Source of the DNA: Streptomyces sp. B93
Lineage (GTDB): Bacteria; Actinomycetota; Actinomycetes; Streptomycetales; Streptomycetaceae
DNA: 64,000 nucleotides
Direction: 5' to 3'
Assembly: GCF_018070565.1 (NCBI RefSeq)
Contig: NZ_JAGPXL010000012.1
Location: forward strand, 1 to 64,000
Shown: positions 18,443 to 28,500 of the stretch, one piece after another
Numbering within the stretch: the stretch's first letter is position 1
How the letters are laid out: every line of letters starts with the position of its first letter
The notes under the pieces: generated by a model
Database searches by the model: none
Seen by the model: the letters and a program-made list of their open reading frames with translations, nothing else
Told to the model about the DNA's origin: nothing
Program-made: the position numbers and the translations under genes

Positions 18443-19798
18443 ATGCCCGCATTCTCGCTCGACCCCGACCGGCTCAGGTGGCGCACCGAACTACGCGCCC
18501 TGGCCGACCGCCGCCTGCGCCCCCTGGCCGACAAGGGCGAACCGGGCCGCGTCAACCGCCCCCTCCTCGCCGAACTCGGCGGCCTGGGTCTCCTCTCCCG
18601 CCTGTTCACCTCCGGCGCGCTCGACCTCTGCCTGATGCGCGAGTCCCTCGCCGCCGTCTGCACCGAGGCCGAGACCGCCCTCGCCCTCCAGGGCCTGGGC
18701 GCCCACCCGGTCCACACCCACGGCACCGACGCCCAGCGCACCCGCTGGCTCCCGGGCGTCAGCGACGGCACCACGGTGGCAGCCTTCGCCCTCACCGAAC
18801 CGGACGCGGGCTCGGACGCGGCGGCGCTGGCGCTGCGGGCGACGCCGGAGCCCGCCCGGACCCCCGCCGCGCCCCGACCGACGGGCCGACCCGCCGCCTC
18901 GCCGGAAGCTGGGCCGGGCGGTCCGGCGGGGCGTCCCGGCGACCCGCTGTTCGCACCGCCAGGCGACGGGCGGGCGCGGCAGTCCGGGGAATCGCCGGGC
19001 GCACGGACCGGCGCCGTGCCGGACCCGGGCGGCGGCAGCCGGGAGGCGGCGGTCGCCCTGGGTGCCGAACCCGACGGCCCCTCCGGCTGGCGGCTCACCG
19101 GAGACAAGTGCTGGATCTCCAACGCCCCCGAGGCCGACTTCTACACCGTCTTCGCCCGCACGGGACCCGGAGCGGGCGCGCGGGGCGTGACCGCCTTCCT
19201 CGTTCCGGCCGACCGCCCCGGCCTCACCGGCTCCCCCCTCGACATGCTCTCCCCGCACCCGATCGGCACCCTCCGCTTCGACGCCGTACCGGTCACCGCC
19301 GACGACATGCTCGGCGAACCGGGTCACGGCTTCCGGGTCGCGATGGGCACCCTCAACCTCTTCCGGCCCAGCGTCGGCGCCTTCGCCGTGGGCATGGCCC
19401 AGGCCGCGCTGGACGCCACCGTCACCCACACCGCCCACCGCCGGGCCTTCGGCGGCACCCTCAGCGACCTCCAGACGGTGGCCCACCAGGTCGCCGAGAT
19501 GGCCCTGCGCACCGAGGCCGCCCGGCTGATGGTCTACGCGGCGGCCACGGCGTACGACGAAGGCGCCGCCGACGTCCCGCAGCGCGCCGCCATGGCGAAA
19601 CTCCTCGCCACCGAGACCGCCCAGTACGTCGTCGACACCGCCGTCCAACTGCACGGCGCCCGCGCCCTGCGCCGCGGCCACCTCCTCGAACACCTCTACC
19701 GCGAGGTCCGCGCCCCCCGCGTCTACGAGGGCGCCAGCGAGGTGCAGCGCGACATCATCGCCCGCCACCTCTACGCCAGGAGCCGGAATGACCGCTGA
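18443..19798 (+). CDS. acyl-CoA dehydrogenase with low-complexity insertion
   Basis: A 451-residue FAD acyl-CoA dehydrogenase. The FAD/acyl-binding FALTEPDAGSDAAALALRA ends near residue 135 and the expected WRLTGDKCWISNAPEADFY resumes near 213. Between them lie about 75 residues of Pro/Gly/Ala/Arg-rich sequence with no counterpart in the usual 380-residue enzyme. The C-terminal domain is normal (QLHGARALRRGHLLEHLYREVRAPRVYEGASEVQRDIIAR). The role here is presumably a beta-oxidation-like step on the ring-derived CoA ester. GAGGAGG precedes the ATG. Its end overlaps ridA by 11 bases. Confidence 0.88.
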   Translation: MPAFSLDPDRLRWRTELRALADRRLRPLADKGEPGRVNRPLLAELGGLGLLSRLFTSGALDLCLMRESLAAVCTEAETALALQGLGAHPVHTHGTDAQRTRWLPGVSDGTTVAAFALTEPDAGSDAAALALRATPEPARTPAAPRPTGRPAASPEAGPGGPAGRPGDPLFAPPGDGRARQSGESPGARTGAVPDPGGGSREAAVALGAEPDGPSGWRLTGDKCWISNAPEADFYTVFARTGPGAGARGVTAFLVPADRPGLTGSPLDMLSPHPIGTLRFDAVPVTADDMLGEPGHGFRVAMGTLNLFRPSVGAFAVGMAQAALDATVTHTAHRRAFGGTLSDLQTVAHQVAEMALRTEAARLMVYAAATAYDEGAADVPQRAAMAKLLATETAQYVVDTAVQLHGARALRRGHLLEHLYREVRAPRVYEGASEVQRDIIARHLYARSRNDR

Positions 19799-20186
19799 AC
19801 GCGTCAACCCGCCCGACCTCTCCCCGCCCACCGGCTTCTCCCACGCCGTCGTCGCCACCGGCACCCGCGTCGTCTTCCTGGCCGGACAGACCGCGCTCGA
19901 CGAGGCGGGCGAGGTCGTCGGCGCGACCCTCCCCGACCAGTTCCGCCGCGCCCTCACCAACCTCCTCACCGCCCTGCACACCACCGGCGGCACCCCCGCC
20001 GACCTCGCCCGCGTCACCGTCTACACCACGGACGTCGCCACCTACCGCGCCCACGCCGCCGAACTGGGCCGCGTCTGGCGGGAACTGGCGGGCCGTGACT
20101 ACCCGGCGATGGCCGTGGTGGAGGTCGTCCGCCTGTGGGACGAGGCGGCACTGGTGGAACTCGACGGCTTCGCGATGCTGCCGTAG
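19788..20186 (+). CDS. RidA (YjgF) family enamine/imine deaminase
   Basis: A 132-residue Rid-family protein with the signature LPDQFRRALTNLLTALHTTGGTPADLARVTVYTTD and the C-terminal AMAVVEVVRLWDEAALVELDGFA. RidA proteins hydrolyse reactive enamines/imines to carbonyls plus ammonia. It overlaps the acyl-CoA dehydrogenase by 11 bases, so they are co-translated. In an anthraniloyl-CoA pathway the ring product keeps an enamine nitrogen, which would give this enzyme a natural substrate; that link is inference. Confidence 0.88.
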   Translation: MTAERVNPPDLSPPTGFSHAVVATGTRVVFLAGQTALDEAGEVVGATLPDQFRRALTNLLTALHTTGGTPADLARVTVYTTDVATYRAHAAELGRVWRELAGRDYPAMAVVEVVRLWDEAALVELDGFAMLP

Positions 20187-20253
20187 GCCGTACACGTAGG
20201 CCGTACTCGTAGCCCGTGAGCAGCACGGAATCGCCCCGAAGGGGTGACGGTGA

Positions 20254-20757
<504 letters not shown>

Positions 20758-21069
20758 CCGCGGGAAATTCGACCGTGCCCCGCTGCCGGACGCGTCCGAA
20801 CACTCCGCACTGACAGCACAGTTCGGGCGCACCGGCGACGGGCAGGTTCCGTTTTCCAGACTGGGGGGAGTTTCCTCTCGCCTGGCCATCTGTTCATTGA
20901 ACCGACGTTTTGCAGCGTGCAACCGTGTTCGACGTCACATTTGCTGCTTGCGATCTGTCCAGGATGCACTAAAAAGCTCTTCTGGATCTCCACTCACTTT
21001 CCACTTAGCGTCCGATGCTGGCGTCCCTGACCAAGGGATTTCGCATTCGGCCGTAGCTGTGGGGTGGGC
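20758..21069. other. gene-free region upstream of the LamG gene
   Basis: This 312-base gap is clearly less GC-rich than its surroundings between about 20880 and 21060, with runs such as TGTTCATTGAACCG and ACATTTGCTGCTTGCGATC. It probably contains the promoter of the LamG-RHS genes. No coding potential, hairpin terminator or known operator was recognised. Confidence 0.4.
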
Positions 21070-24000
21070 ATGCGTGCGCGTAGGGGTGGAAACGGCAGAC
21101 GTGGCCGGGGGTTAGCTTGGGCGCTGGCAGCAGCGGCGGTCATGGCGGGGGCGGGCGTGCCGTCGACGGCGCACGCGGCTGATGCGCCCGGGGCTCAGCA
21201 AACGAAGACTGCGGCGGAGGAAACCGACCCCGCAGCGGTGACCATAGATGACGCTCTGGCCAAGGCGAAGAGCTTAGGCAGGAGCGTCGAGGTCGGGTCG
21301 CTGCGCGGTGAGAGCCGTGACGTGCATGCCACGCCTGACGGGAACTTGGAGGCCCGCGAGTATCTGCGGCCGGTGCGTACGCGGGTCGGGGGCAAGTGGC
21401 AGCCGGTCGACACCGAGTTAGCGAAGAACTCGGCGGGGGCGGTGTCTCCGAAGGCGACCACGGTCGGGCTGGAGTTCTCCGCGGGCGGGAACGCACCGCT
21501 GGTGCGGATGACGAAGGCGGGACGCGAACTGGCGCTGTCCTGGCCGGGCGAGCTGCCCGTCCCGGAGTTGGACGGCGCCACGGCGACCTACCGGAACGTA
21601 CTCCCGGACGTCGACTTGCGGATGGGGGCGCAAGTCGACGGCTTCACCCAGCTGCTGGTCGTCAGGTCGGCCGAGGCGGCGGCCAGTGAGCAACTGGCGG
21701 AGCTGCGGCTGGAGTTGGCGGCGGAAGGCGTGGACGTCCGTGAAACGTCGGAAGGCGGGCTGGAAGCGGTCGACCGGGGCGCCCAAGGCACGGTGTTCGA
21801 GGCGCCCGAGCCGCAGATGTGGGACTCCAGCACAGGTCCCCAGCCGACGGCGGGCAGCACGCCGACGAAGTCAGTGTCGGCCACGGCGGCGGACGCCCAC
21901 GGTGAACCCGCGGCCGGCGAGTCGGGAAAGCTGGCGCCGGTCGGCGTGGACGTCTCGTCCGGCGGGGACGAGCTGGTTCTGACCCCGGATCCGGACGTGC
22001 TGAAGGGCAAGGACACCACGTATCCGGTGTTCATCGATCCTCAGTGGTACTCGCCGAGGGCGTCGGCGTGGACGATGGCGTCGAAGTACTGGGCGTCGTC
22101 GCCGCAATGGAAGTTCAACGGCGAGCCCAACGCCGGGATGGGCTACTGCGGCTGGTCGTACTGCCAGCCGAATGACACCAAGCGGCTCTTCTACCGCATT
22201 CCGGTCTCGAAGTTCGCGGGCAAGACCATTCTGTCTGCGGAGTTCGTGGTGCGGAACGTGTGGTCCGCGTCCTGCAACGCCCGCGGGGTACAGCTGTGGC
22301 GGACCAAGGACATCTCCACCTCCACGACCTGGAACGCCCAGAACAACTCCGAGTTCTGGATCGACCATCTGAGGACCGCGTCGTTCGCCCACGGCTATGA
22401 GGGCTGTGCTGCCAAGGACGCCGAGTTCGACGTGAAGGCGGCGGTGCAGCAGGCGGCGAACGGCAAGTGGTCGACGATGACGTTCGGGATGCGGGCGTCC
22501 GACGAGGGTGACCCGTACGGCTGGAAACGCTTCTCGGACGCGGCGTATCTGCGGGTGCAGTACAACCGTCCGCCGTCGCAGATCAGTACCTCGCAGCTGA
22601 CCATGGACCCCGGCGGCACATGCGTGAAGGCCGACAAGATGCGGCGGGTGCGCTCGCAGCCCACCCTGCGCGCGACGAATGTGACCGATCCGGACGGCGA
22701 CCGCGTCGCGGTGCAGTTCCGGGCACTGTGGGACGAGGGCGACGGGCGTAAACCGCACTGGACGCCACCGAAGTCGTCGTTCAAGGCATCCGGCTCCGAC
22801 TTCTCCCTCAAACCGACGGGCCTGCCGACGAACAAGACCATCGTGTGGATGGCGCGCTCCTACGACGGGGCGCAGTGGTCGCCGTGGAGCTCGACCAACG
22901 CGCACGGCTGCTACGTCGTGTACGACACCAGCGTGCCTGCGGGGCCGTCGATCACCTCCGGGCAGTACCCGGTGTCCAACGCGGAGGACCCGGACGACCC
23001 CTGGTGGGACGGTGTCGGCCGCTACGGGACCTTCAGCATCGATTCCACGTCGTCGGATGTGACGAAGTACTGGTTCGGCATCAACGCGGACCCCAGCAGC
23101 AAGCACACCCTGACGACATCGGGCGGTGGAACCAGGACGGTGAAGTTCATGCCCACGCGCCTCGGCCTGAACTTCGTCACCGCGCAGGCATTCGACGCCG
23201 CGGGCAACGGCTCAGAACCGCGCACCTACTACTTCCGGGTCCGTGCGGGACAACCGGACCGGCTCACCTGGGACCTCGACGAGAGCGCCGGTGCGGCTGC
23301 GTTGAGTGGCTCGGGCGGCCCCTGGCCGGCAGCACTGCACGGCGGAGCGACGCCAGGTGGACAGGGAGTCACCGGCAAGGGGCTGCACTTCGACGGTGTG
23401 GACGACCGGGCGGCCACCGTCTCTCCGGTCCTGGACACCAGTACGAGCTTCTCGGTGTCGGTGTGGGCGAGGCTCGGCGACCTCGACCCGTCGCATGGCG
23501 CGGTCGCCGTCGCACAGGCCGGCAGCGAGAAGAGCGCGTTCGAGCTGTACTTCTCGCCGTCCCGCAGCGGTTGGGTGTTCGTGCGGCATTCCGCCGATTC
23601 CGAGACCGCGACGGCGTCGAGGGCGATGCAACCGGCCTGCGCGGCCGGTGACACGGCCTGCATGGGCAGCAGGCTCGACCGGTGGACCCATGTGGTCGGC
23701 GCGTTCAACCGTCCCGAAGGGCTGGTGAAGCTGTACGTAGACGGCGAGTTGGTCGCCACGGTGCCGTACAACGGGCCGTGGGACGCCCGGGGCGGCACCC
23801 TGCTGGGCGCCACGGAGACCGCCCGCACCCCCAACGGCTTCTTCTCCGGCGACCTCGACGAAGTGCAGCTCTACGACTACCAGCTCACCGACGCCCAGGT
23901 CGCCCGGCTGCACGACAAGCAGCCGGTGGACTCCGCCTACCGCCCGGCCAAGCTCATCTGGTCGATGGAGGACGACCCGCTGAAGTCGACGGCGGTGACG

Positions 24001-25380
24001 GGCCGTGCCCAGAAGGTGACCGCCACTGTGGCCGGGGGCGCAACGTTCGGCGCACCTGGGGTCGCGGGCGGCTCCCTGCACATGGACGGCATCGACGACC
24101 GCGCGGCCACCGCCCAGCCGGTGCTGAACACCGGGCGCAGCTTCTCGGTGTCGCTGTGGGCGAGGCTACCCGCGAACAAGGAGAACCGGCCGATGACCGC
24201 CGCCAGCCAGGCGGGCTCCACGAACCCGGGGTTCGAGCTGTACCACTCCTCGGCGCTGGGCGGCTGGGTGTTCGCCCGGGAACAGTCCGACAACAGCACG
24301 TCCGCGGTGGTTCGCGCCGAGCAGAACGCCTGTCCCTCCACCACCCCCAACTGCGCGGCGGCCCGTCTGGGCCAGTGGTCGCACGTGGTCGGCGTCCACG
24401 ACTACGACGCCCAGCAGATCCGGCTCTACGTCGACGGCGTACTGAAGAGCACCACGTCGTTCACCACGCCCTGGCTGGCCACCGGTCCGCTCACCCTCGG
24501 CCAGACCCTCACCCCCAGCGGTCCGCGGTACCCCTTGGAGGGCGACCTGGACGACGTACGCCTGTACGACCGGACTGTCTCGGATGACGAGGTACGCCAG
24601 CTGTTCAGGCAGAACCCCGTGGTCAAGAGCCGCTGGAAGTTCGAGGAGGCCACCGGTAACCCGCCGGTCACTCCCGACGCCTCGTCAGAGGGCCATGCCC
24701 TGACGCTGTACAACGGCGCGACGACCGGGGTGGGCTGGGTCGACGGCGCCCTGGAACTGGACGGCGTCAACGACTACGCGTCGACCGCGACCGTACCAGT
24801 GGACACCAGCATGAGCTTCACGGTCTCGGCGTTCGCGTGGTCCGCGGCTACTCCGGCCGATGCCATGACCCTGCTCAGCGCACCCGGCGCGCAACAGAAC
24901 GCCTTCTCAGTGCGATACGTGCCAAGCGAGAACCCTGGGCCCGACCCGGGACGCTGGCAGATCACCGTCGTCGACAAGGACACGGCCGACGCCTCACTCA
25001 GCCGCGTGGAGAACAGGCAGTTCTACGGCCTGGAGGAGTGGAACCACGTGGCACTGGTCTACGACGGATTCGCCGCGGAACTGCGGCTGTATGTCAACGG
25101 TGAGCTGGAGCAGGTGGCCTGCCCGGACACCGACGGCGACGGGGAGCCCGATAACGCGGTCTGCGGCGACCAGACGTCGCGGGCCGAGAACGTCCTGACG
25201 TTCAAGGCGGCGCGGTCGCTGGAGATCGGGCGCGCCACGGCGGGCACGTCGGGCACGGATTACTGGTCAGGTGCGCTCTCGGACGTGTGGACCTTCCAGG
25301 GCGCATTGACTGAGGCGCAGATCGGCGACCTGGCTCGTGGCGTTGCCGGTATGGACACCGTGGTTCCTGGCAGTAGCTGA
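21070..25380 (+). CDS. secreted LamG/DNRLRE domain protein preceding the RHS toxin
   Basis: A 1436-residue exported protein. A signal peptide (WALAAAAVMAGAGVPSTAHA) leads into an N-terminal region about 700 residues long with a DNRLRE-like part (KRLFYRIPVSKFAGKTILSAEFVV). Three tandem concanavalin-like LamG domains follow at roughly 740-945, 955-1170 and 1180-1420. The first two repeat the same plan, FDGVDDRAATVSPVLDTSTSFSVSVWARL and MDGIDDRAATAQPVLNTGRSFSVSLWARL. It ends 121 bases before the RHS gene in the same direction. In actinobacteria such LamG proteins often precede RHS toxins and may help surface display or target binding; that function is inferred. ATG 21070 is preferred to GTG 21064. 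Confidence 0.8.
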   Translation: MRARRGGNGRRGRGLAWALAAAAVMAGAGVPSTAHAADAPGAQQTKTAAEETDPAAVTIDDALAKAKSLGRSVEVGSLRGESRDVHATPDGNLEAREYLRPVRTRVGGKWQPVDTELAKNSAGAVSPKATTVGLEFSAGGNAPLVRMTKAGRELALSWPGELPVPELDGATATYRNVLPDVDLRMGAQVDGFTQLLVVRSAEAAASEQLAELRLELAAEGVDVRETSEGGLEAVDRGAQGTVFEAPEPQMWDSSTGPQPTAGSTPTKSVSATAADAHGEPAAGESGKLAPVGVDVSSGGDELVLTPDPDVLKGKDTTYPVFIDPQWYSPRASAWTMASKYWASSPQWKFNGEPNAGMGYCGWSYCQPNDTKRLFYRIPVSKFAGKTILSAEFVVRNVWSASCNARGVQLWRTKDISTSTTWNAQNNSEFWIDHLRTASFAHGYEGCAAKDAEFDVKAAVQQAANGKWSTMTFGMRASDEGDPYGWKRFSDAAYLRVQYNRPPSQISTSQLTMDPGGTCVKADKMRRVRSQPTLRATNVTDPDGDRVAVQFRALWDEGDGRKPHWTPPKSSFKASGSDFSLKPTGLPTNKTIVWMARSYDGAQWSPWSSTNAHGCYVVYDTSVPAGPSITSGQYPVSNAEDPDDPWWDGVGRYGTFSIDSTSSDVTKYWFGINADPSSKHTLTTSGGGTRTVKFMPTRLGLNFVTAQAFDAAGNGSEPRTYYFRVRAGQPDRLTWDLDESAGAAALSGSGGPWPAALHGGATPGGQGVTGKGLHFDGVDDRAATVSPVLDTSTSFSVSVWARLGDLDPSHGAVAVAQAGSEKSAFELYFSPSRSGWVFVRHSADSETATASRAMQPACAAGDTACMGSRLDRWTHVVGAFNRPEGLVKLYVDGELVATVPYNGPWDARGGTLLGATETARTPNGFFSGDLDEVQLYDYQLTDAQVARLHDKQPVDSAYRPAKLIWSMEDDPLKSTAVTGRAQKVTATVAGGATFGAPGVAGGSLHMDGIDDRAATAQPVLNTGRSFSVSLWARLPANKENRPMTAASQAGSTNPGFELYHSSALGGWVFAREQSDNSTSAVVRAEQNACPSTTPNCAAARLGQWSHVVGVHDYDAQQIRLYVDGVLKSTTSFTTPWLATGPLTLGQTLTPSGPRYPLEGDLDDVRLYDRTVSDDEVRQLFRQNPVVKSRWKFEEATGNPPVTPDASSEGHALTLYNGATTGVGWVDGALELDGVNDYASTATVPVDTSMSFTVSAFAWSAATPADAMTLLSAPGAQQNAFSVRYVPSENPGPDPGRWQITVVDKDTADASLSRVENRQFYGLEEWNHVALVYDGFAAELRLYVNGELEQVACPDTDGDGEPDNAVCGDQTSRAENVLTFKAARSLEIGRATAGTSGTDYWSGALSDVWTFQGALTEAQIGDLARGVAGMDTVVPGSS

Positions 25381-25501
25381 CTTCCGCCGTCGCGAGCCCG
25401 GTCTCCGGGCCGCCACGGCCCTCCCGGCTTGACACTCGACCTCCGGCCCGCCCACCCGCACGACGTGCGGGTGGAGCCCGTAGCGAAGGACGAATCACAG
25501 G

Positions 25502-28500
25502 ATGAACGGCAGATCTAGCAGACGGTTCCGTACGCCGCGGCGACGTGTCGCGCTGGCCTCGGCCGCCGTCATGGTCGGCACGCTCCTACAGGGGGTGGCG
25601 CAGCCGGCCGCCGCCGTGGACGACGGCATGGGGCGCCCTGACCTTCCCGTCTCCGAAAGGCCGGTGCCTGGTACGACCGCCAAGGTCAAGCCGCGCACCC
25701 TGGCGAAGGGGCCCCGCACACCCGAGGCACCACCCGAGGCGGCCTGGCCGAAGGCTGCGACCGCGGTGGTCGACCTGCCGGGCGCCAACGCGAAGAGCAG
25801 CGCGCCGGAGGCTGTCCGCGCCAAGGGCCTGCCGCTGACCCTGACCCTGGACACGCGGGGCAAGGCGGGCAAGGACCCGGCGAGCGGCGCGGTCGAGGCA
25901 CGCGTGCTGAGCCACCAGGCCGCCGAGAAGGCAGGGGCCGACGGGCTGCTGTTCACCCTTCGCGCCAAGGACGGGCAGTCCGGCCGGGTACGCGCCCGCC
26001 TCGACTACTCCGCCTTCGCCGAGGCATACGGCGGCGGATACGCTTCCCGGCTGACGCTGGTCGAACTGCCCGCGTGTTCGCTCACCACGCCGGAGAAGCC
26101 GCAGTGCCGCACCTCCGAACCGGTCGGGACGGTCAACGACACCGAGACGCAGACCCTCACCGCACAGAGCGTGACCCTCAGCGCCGCCGCCCCCACGGTG
26201 CTGGCCGCCGTGGCGGAGGCGCAGGGCGCGAACAGTGACTACCAGGCGACCCCGCTCTCCCCCTCGTCGACCTGGAGCACCGACCTCAACACCGGTGCCT
26301 TCTCCTGGTCCTACGACATGCCGGTGCCGGACGTCCCCGGTGGTCTGACCCCGAAGGTCGGGCTGTCCTACTCCTCGGGTTCCGTTGACGGGCGGACGGG
26401 GAACACCAACAACCAGGCGTCCTGGGTGGGCGACGGCTTCGAGATGTGGCCGGGCTTCATCGAACGGCGTTACAAATCGTGTGCCGAGGACGGCGTACAG
26501 AACGCGGACGGCAACAAGCCGGGCGACCTGTGCTGGGCCTACGACAACGCGTTCCTCTCCTTCAACGGCAAAGCCGGTGAGTTGGTGCCCACCGGCGCCA
26601 ACTCCTGGAAGCTGAGGGACGACGACGGCACGAAGGTCGAACGGTACTACGGGGCCAACACCACCACGCGCGGCAACGGCGCCCGCGACGACGAGTACTG
26701 GAGGATCACCGCCCCGGACGGTACCCGCTACTACTTCGGCTACAACCGGCTGCCGGGCTGGTCGGACGGCAAGGAGACCACCGACTCCACCTGGACCGCG
26801 CCCGTCTTCGGGGACGACTCAGGGGAGCCCTGCCACGCCAGCACGTTCGCCGACTCGTGGTGCCAGCAGGGCTGGCGATGGAACCTCGACTACGTGCTGG
26901 ACGTACACGGCAACGCCGTGGCCTACTACTACGACAAGGAGACCAACTCCTACGGCCGCAACCTCAAGGCCGCGGACGACACCCCCTATGTGCGCGGCGG
27001 CACCCTCGACCGCGTCGAGTACGGTCTGAAGACGTCCTCGATGTACAGCGTGAAGGCGCTGGCCCGCGTCGACTTCACCAACGGCGAGCGATGCCTGCCG
27101 GACTCCGCAACCACCTGCTCGTCCATCAGCACGGACGCCTTCTACTGGTACGACACCCCATGGGACCTGAACTGCGACAGCGGCGAGGACTGCGATCAGG
27201 GCCGTCTCTCCCCGTCGTTCTTCACCCGCAAACGGCTCACCCAGGTGACCACCCAGGTGTACGACGGCAGCGCCTACAAGAACGTCGACTCCTGGAAACT
27301 GGCCCACCGCTGGGGCCAGGCGGACACCGACTACCAACTGCTCCTCGACTCCGTCCAGCGCACCGGTCGCACCGCCGACCCGGCGATCACCCTGCCGAAG
27401 ACCACCTTCGCCTACACTCAGCTCGCCAATCGCCTGGACAGGACCGGCGACGGCTACGCCCCCTTCGTCAAGGACCGGCTGTCGACGGTCGCCGACGAGT
27501 CCGGCGGACAGATCGACGTGGGCTATTCGGCCCCGGTCTGCGACTGGAACGCACTGCCGACCCCACAGACCAACACCACCCGCTGCTTCCCCCAGTACAT
27601 CGGCGGCAGTACCACCGACGACCCCGAGCGGCAGTGGTTCAACAAGTACGTGGTCACCTCCGTCACAGCGACCGACCGCACGGGCGGCGCTCCGGACCAG
27701 GTCACCTCGTACCAGTACCTGGGCGGCGCGGCCTGGCACTACGACGATGACGACGGCCTGACCAAGGAGAAGTTCAAGACCTGGTCGCAGTGGCGCGGCT
27801 ACGGCCACGTACGCGTCCAGACCGGCGGCCAGGGCGGTGCCTCGGCGATGAGGTCGCAGGCGGACACGTACTTCCTGCGCGGCATGGACGGCGACCGCCA
27901 GGATGCCTCCGGCGGGACCAAGTCCGTCGCCCTCACCCTCGGTGAGGGCGAGGGTGCCCCGATCACCGACCACGAGTCGGCGGCGGGCTTCGCCTACAAG
28001 ACCGTCAGCTACTCCGGCCCTGGCGGCAAGGTCCTGGCCAAGACGGTCAGCCGCCCCTGGCACCACCGGACGGCGGAGAAGACCCGCAGCTGGGGCACGG
28101 TCACCGCGAACTTCACCGGCACCGCCCACACCAAGACCTTCACGTCCCTCGACGACGGCGCGGGCGCCAACTGGCGCACCACCTCGGCGGCCACGACGTA
28201 CGACACCGTGGCCGGGCGCGTCACTCAGGTCGATGACCACGGCGACGACAGCACGTCCGCCGACAACCAGTGCACGCGCACCACCTACGCCACCAACGCC
28301 GGGCTCAACATTCTCAACCTCCCCTCCCGCATGGAGACGGTGGCCAAGGCATGTGACGCGACCGTCAGCCGCCCCGCTGACGTGATGTCCGATGTGCGTT
28401 CCGCCTATGACGGCGGTGCCTACGGCGCGTCCCCGACGAAGGGTGACGTGACGGCGGTCGCACTGTTGAAGGAGTACGACGGCACCACCGCGGTCTACCT

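Noticed and set aside
20187..20245. Short GTAGGCCGTAC duplication and CCCCGAAGGGG hairpin after ridA
   Set aside because: Two partial copies and a 4-bp stem are too little to call a repeat element or terminator.
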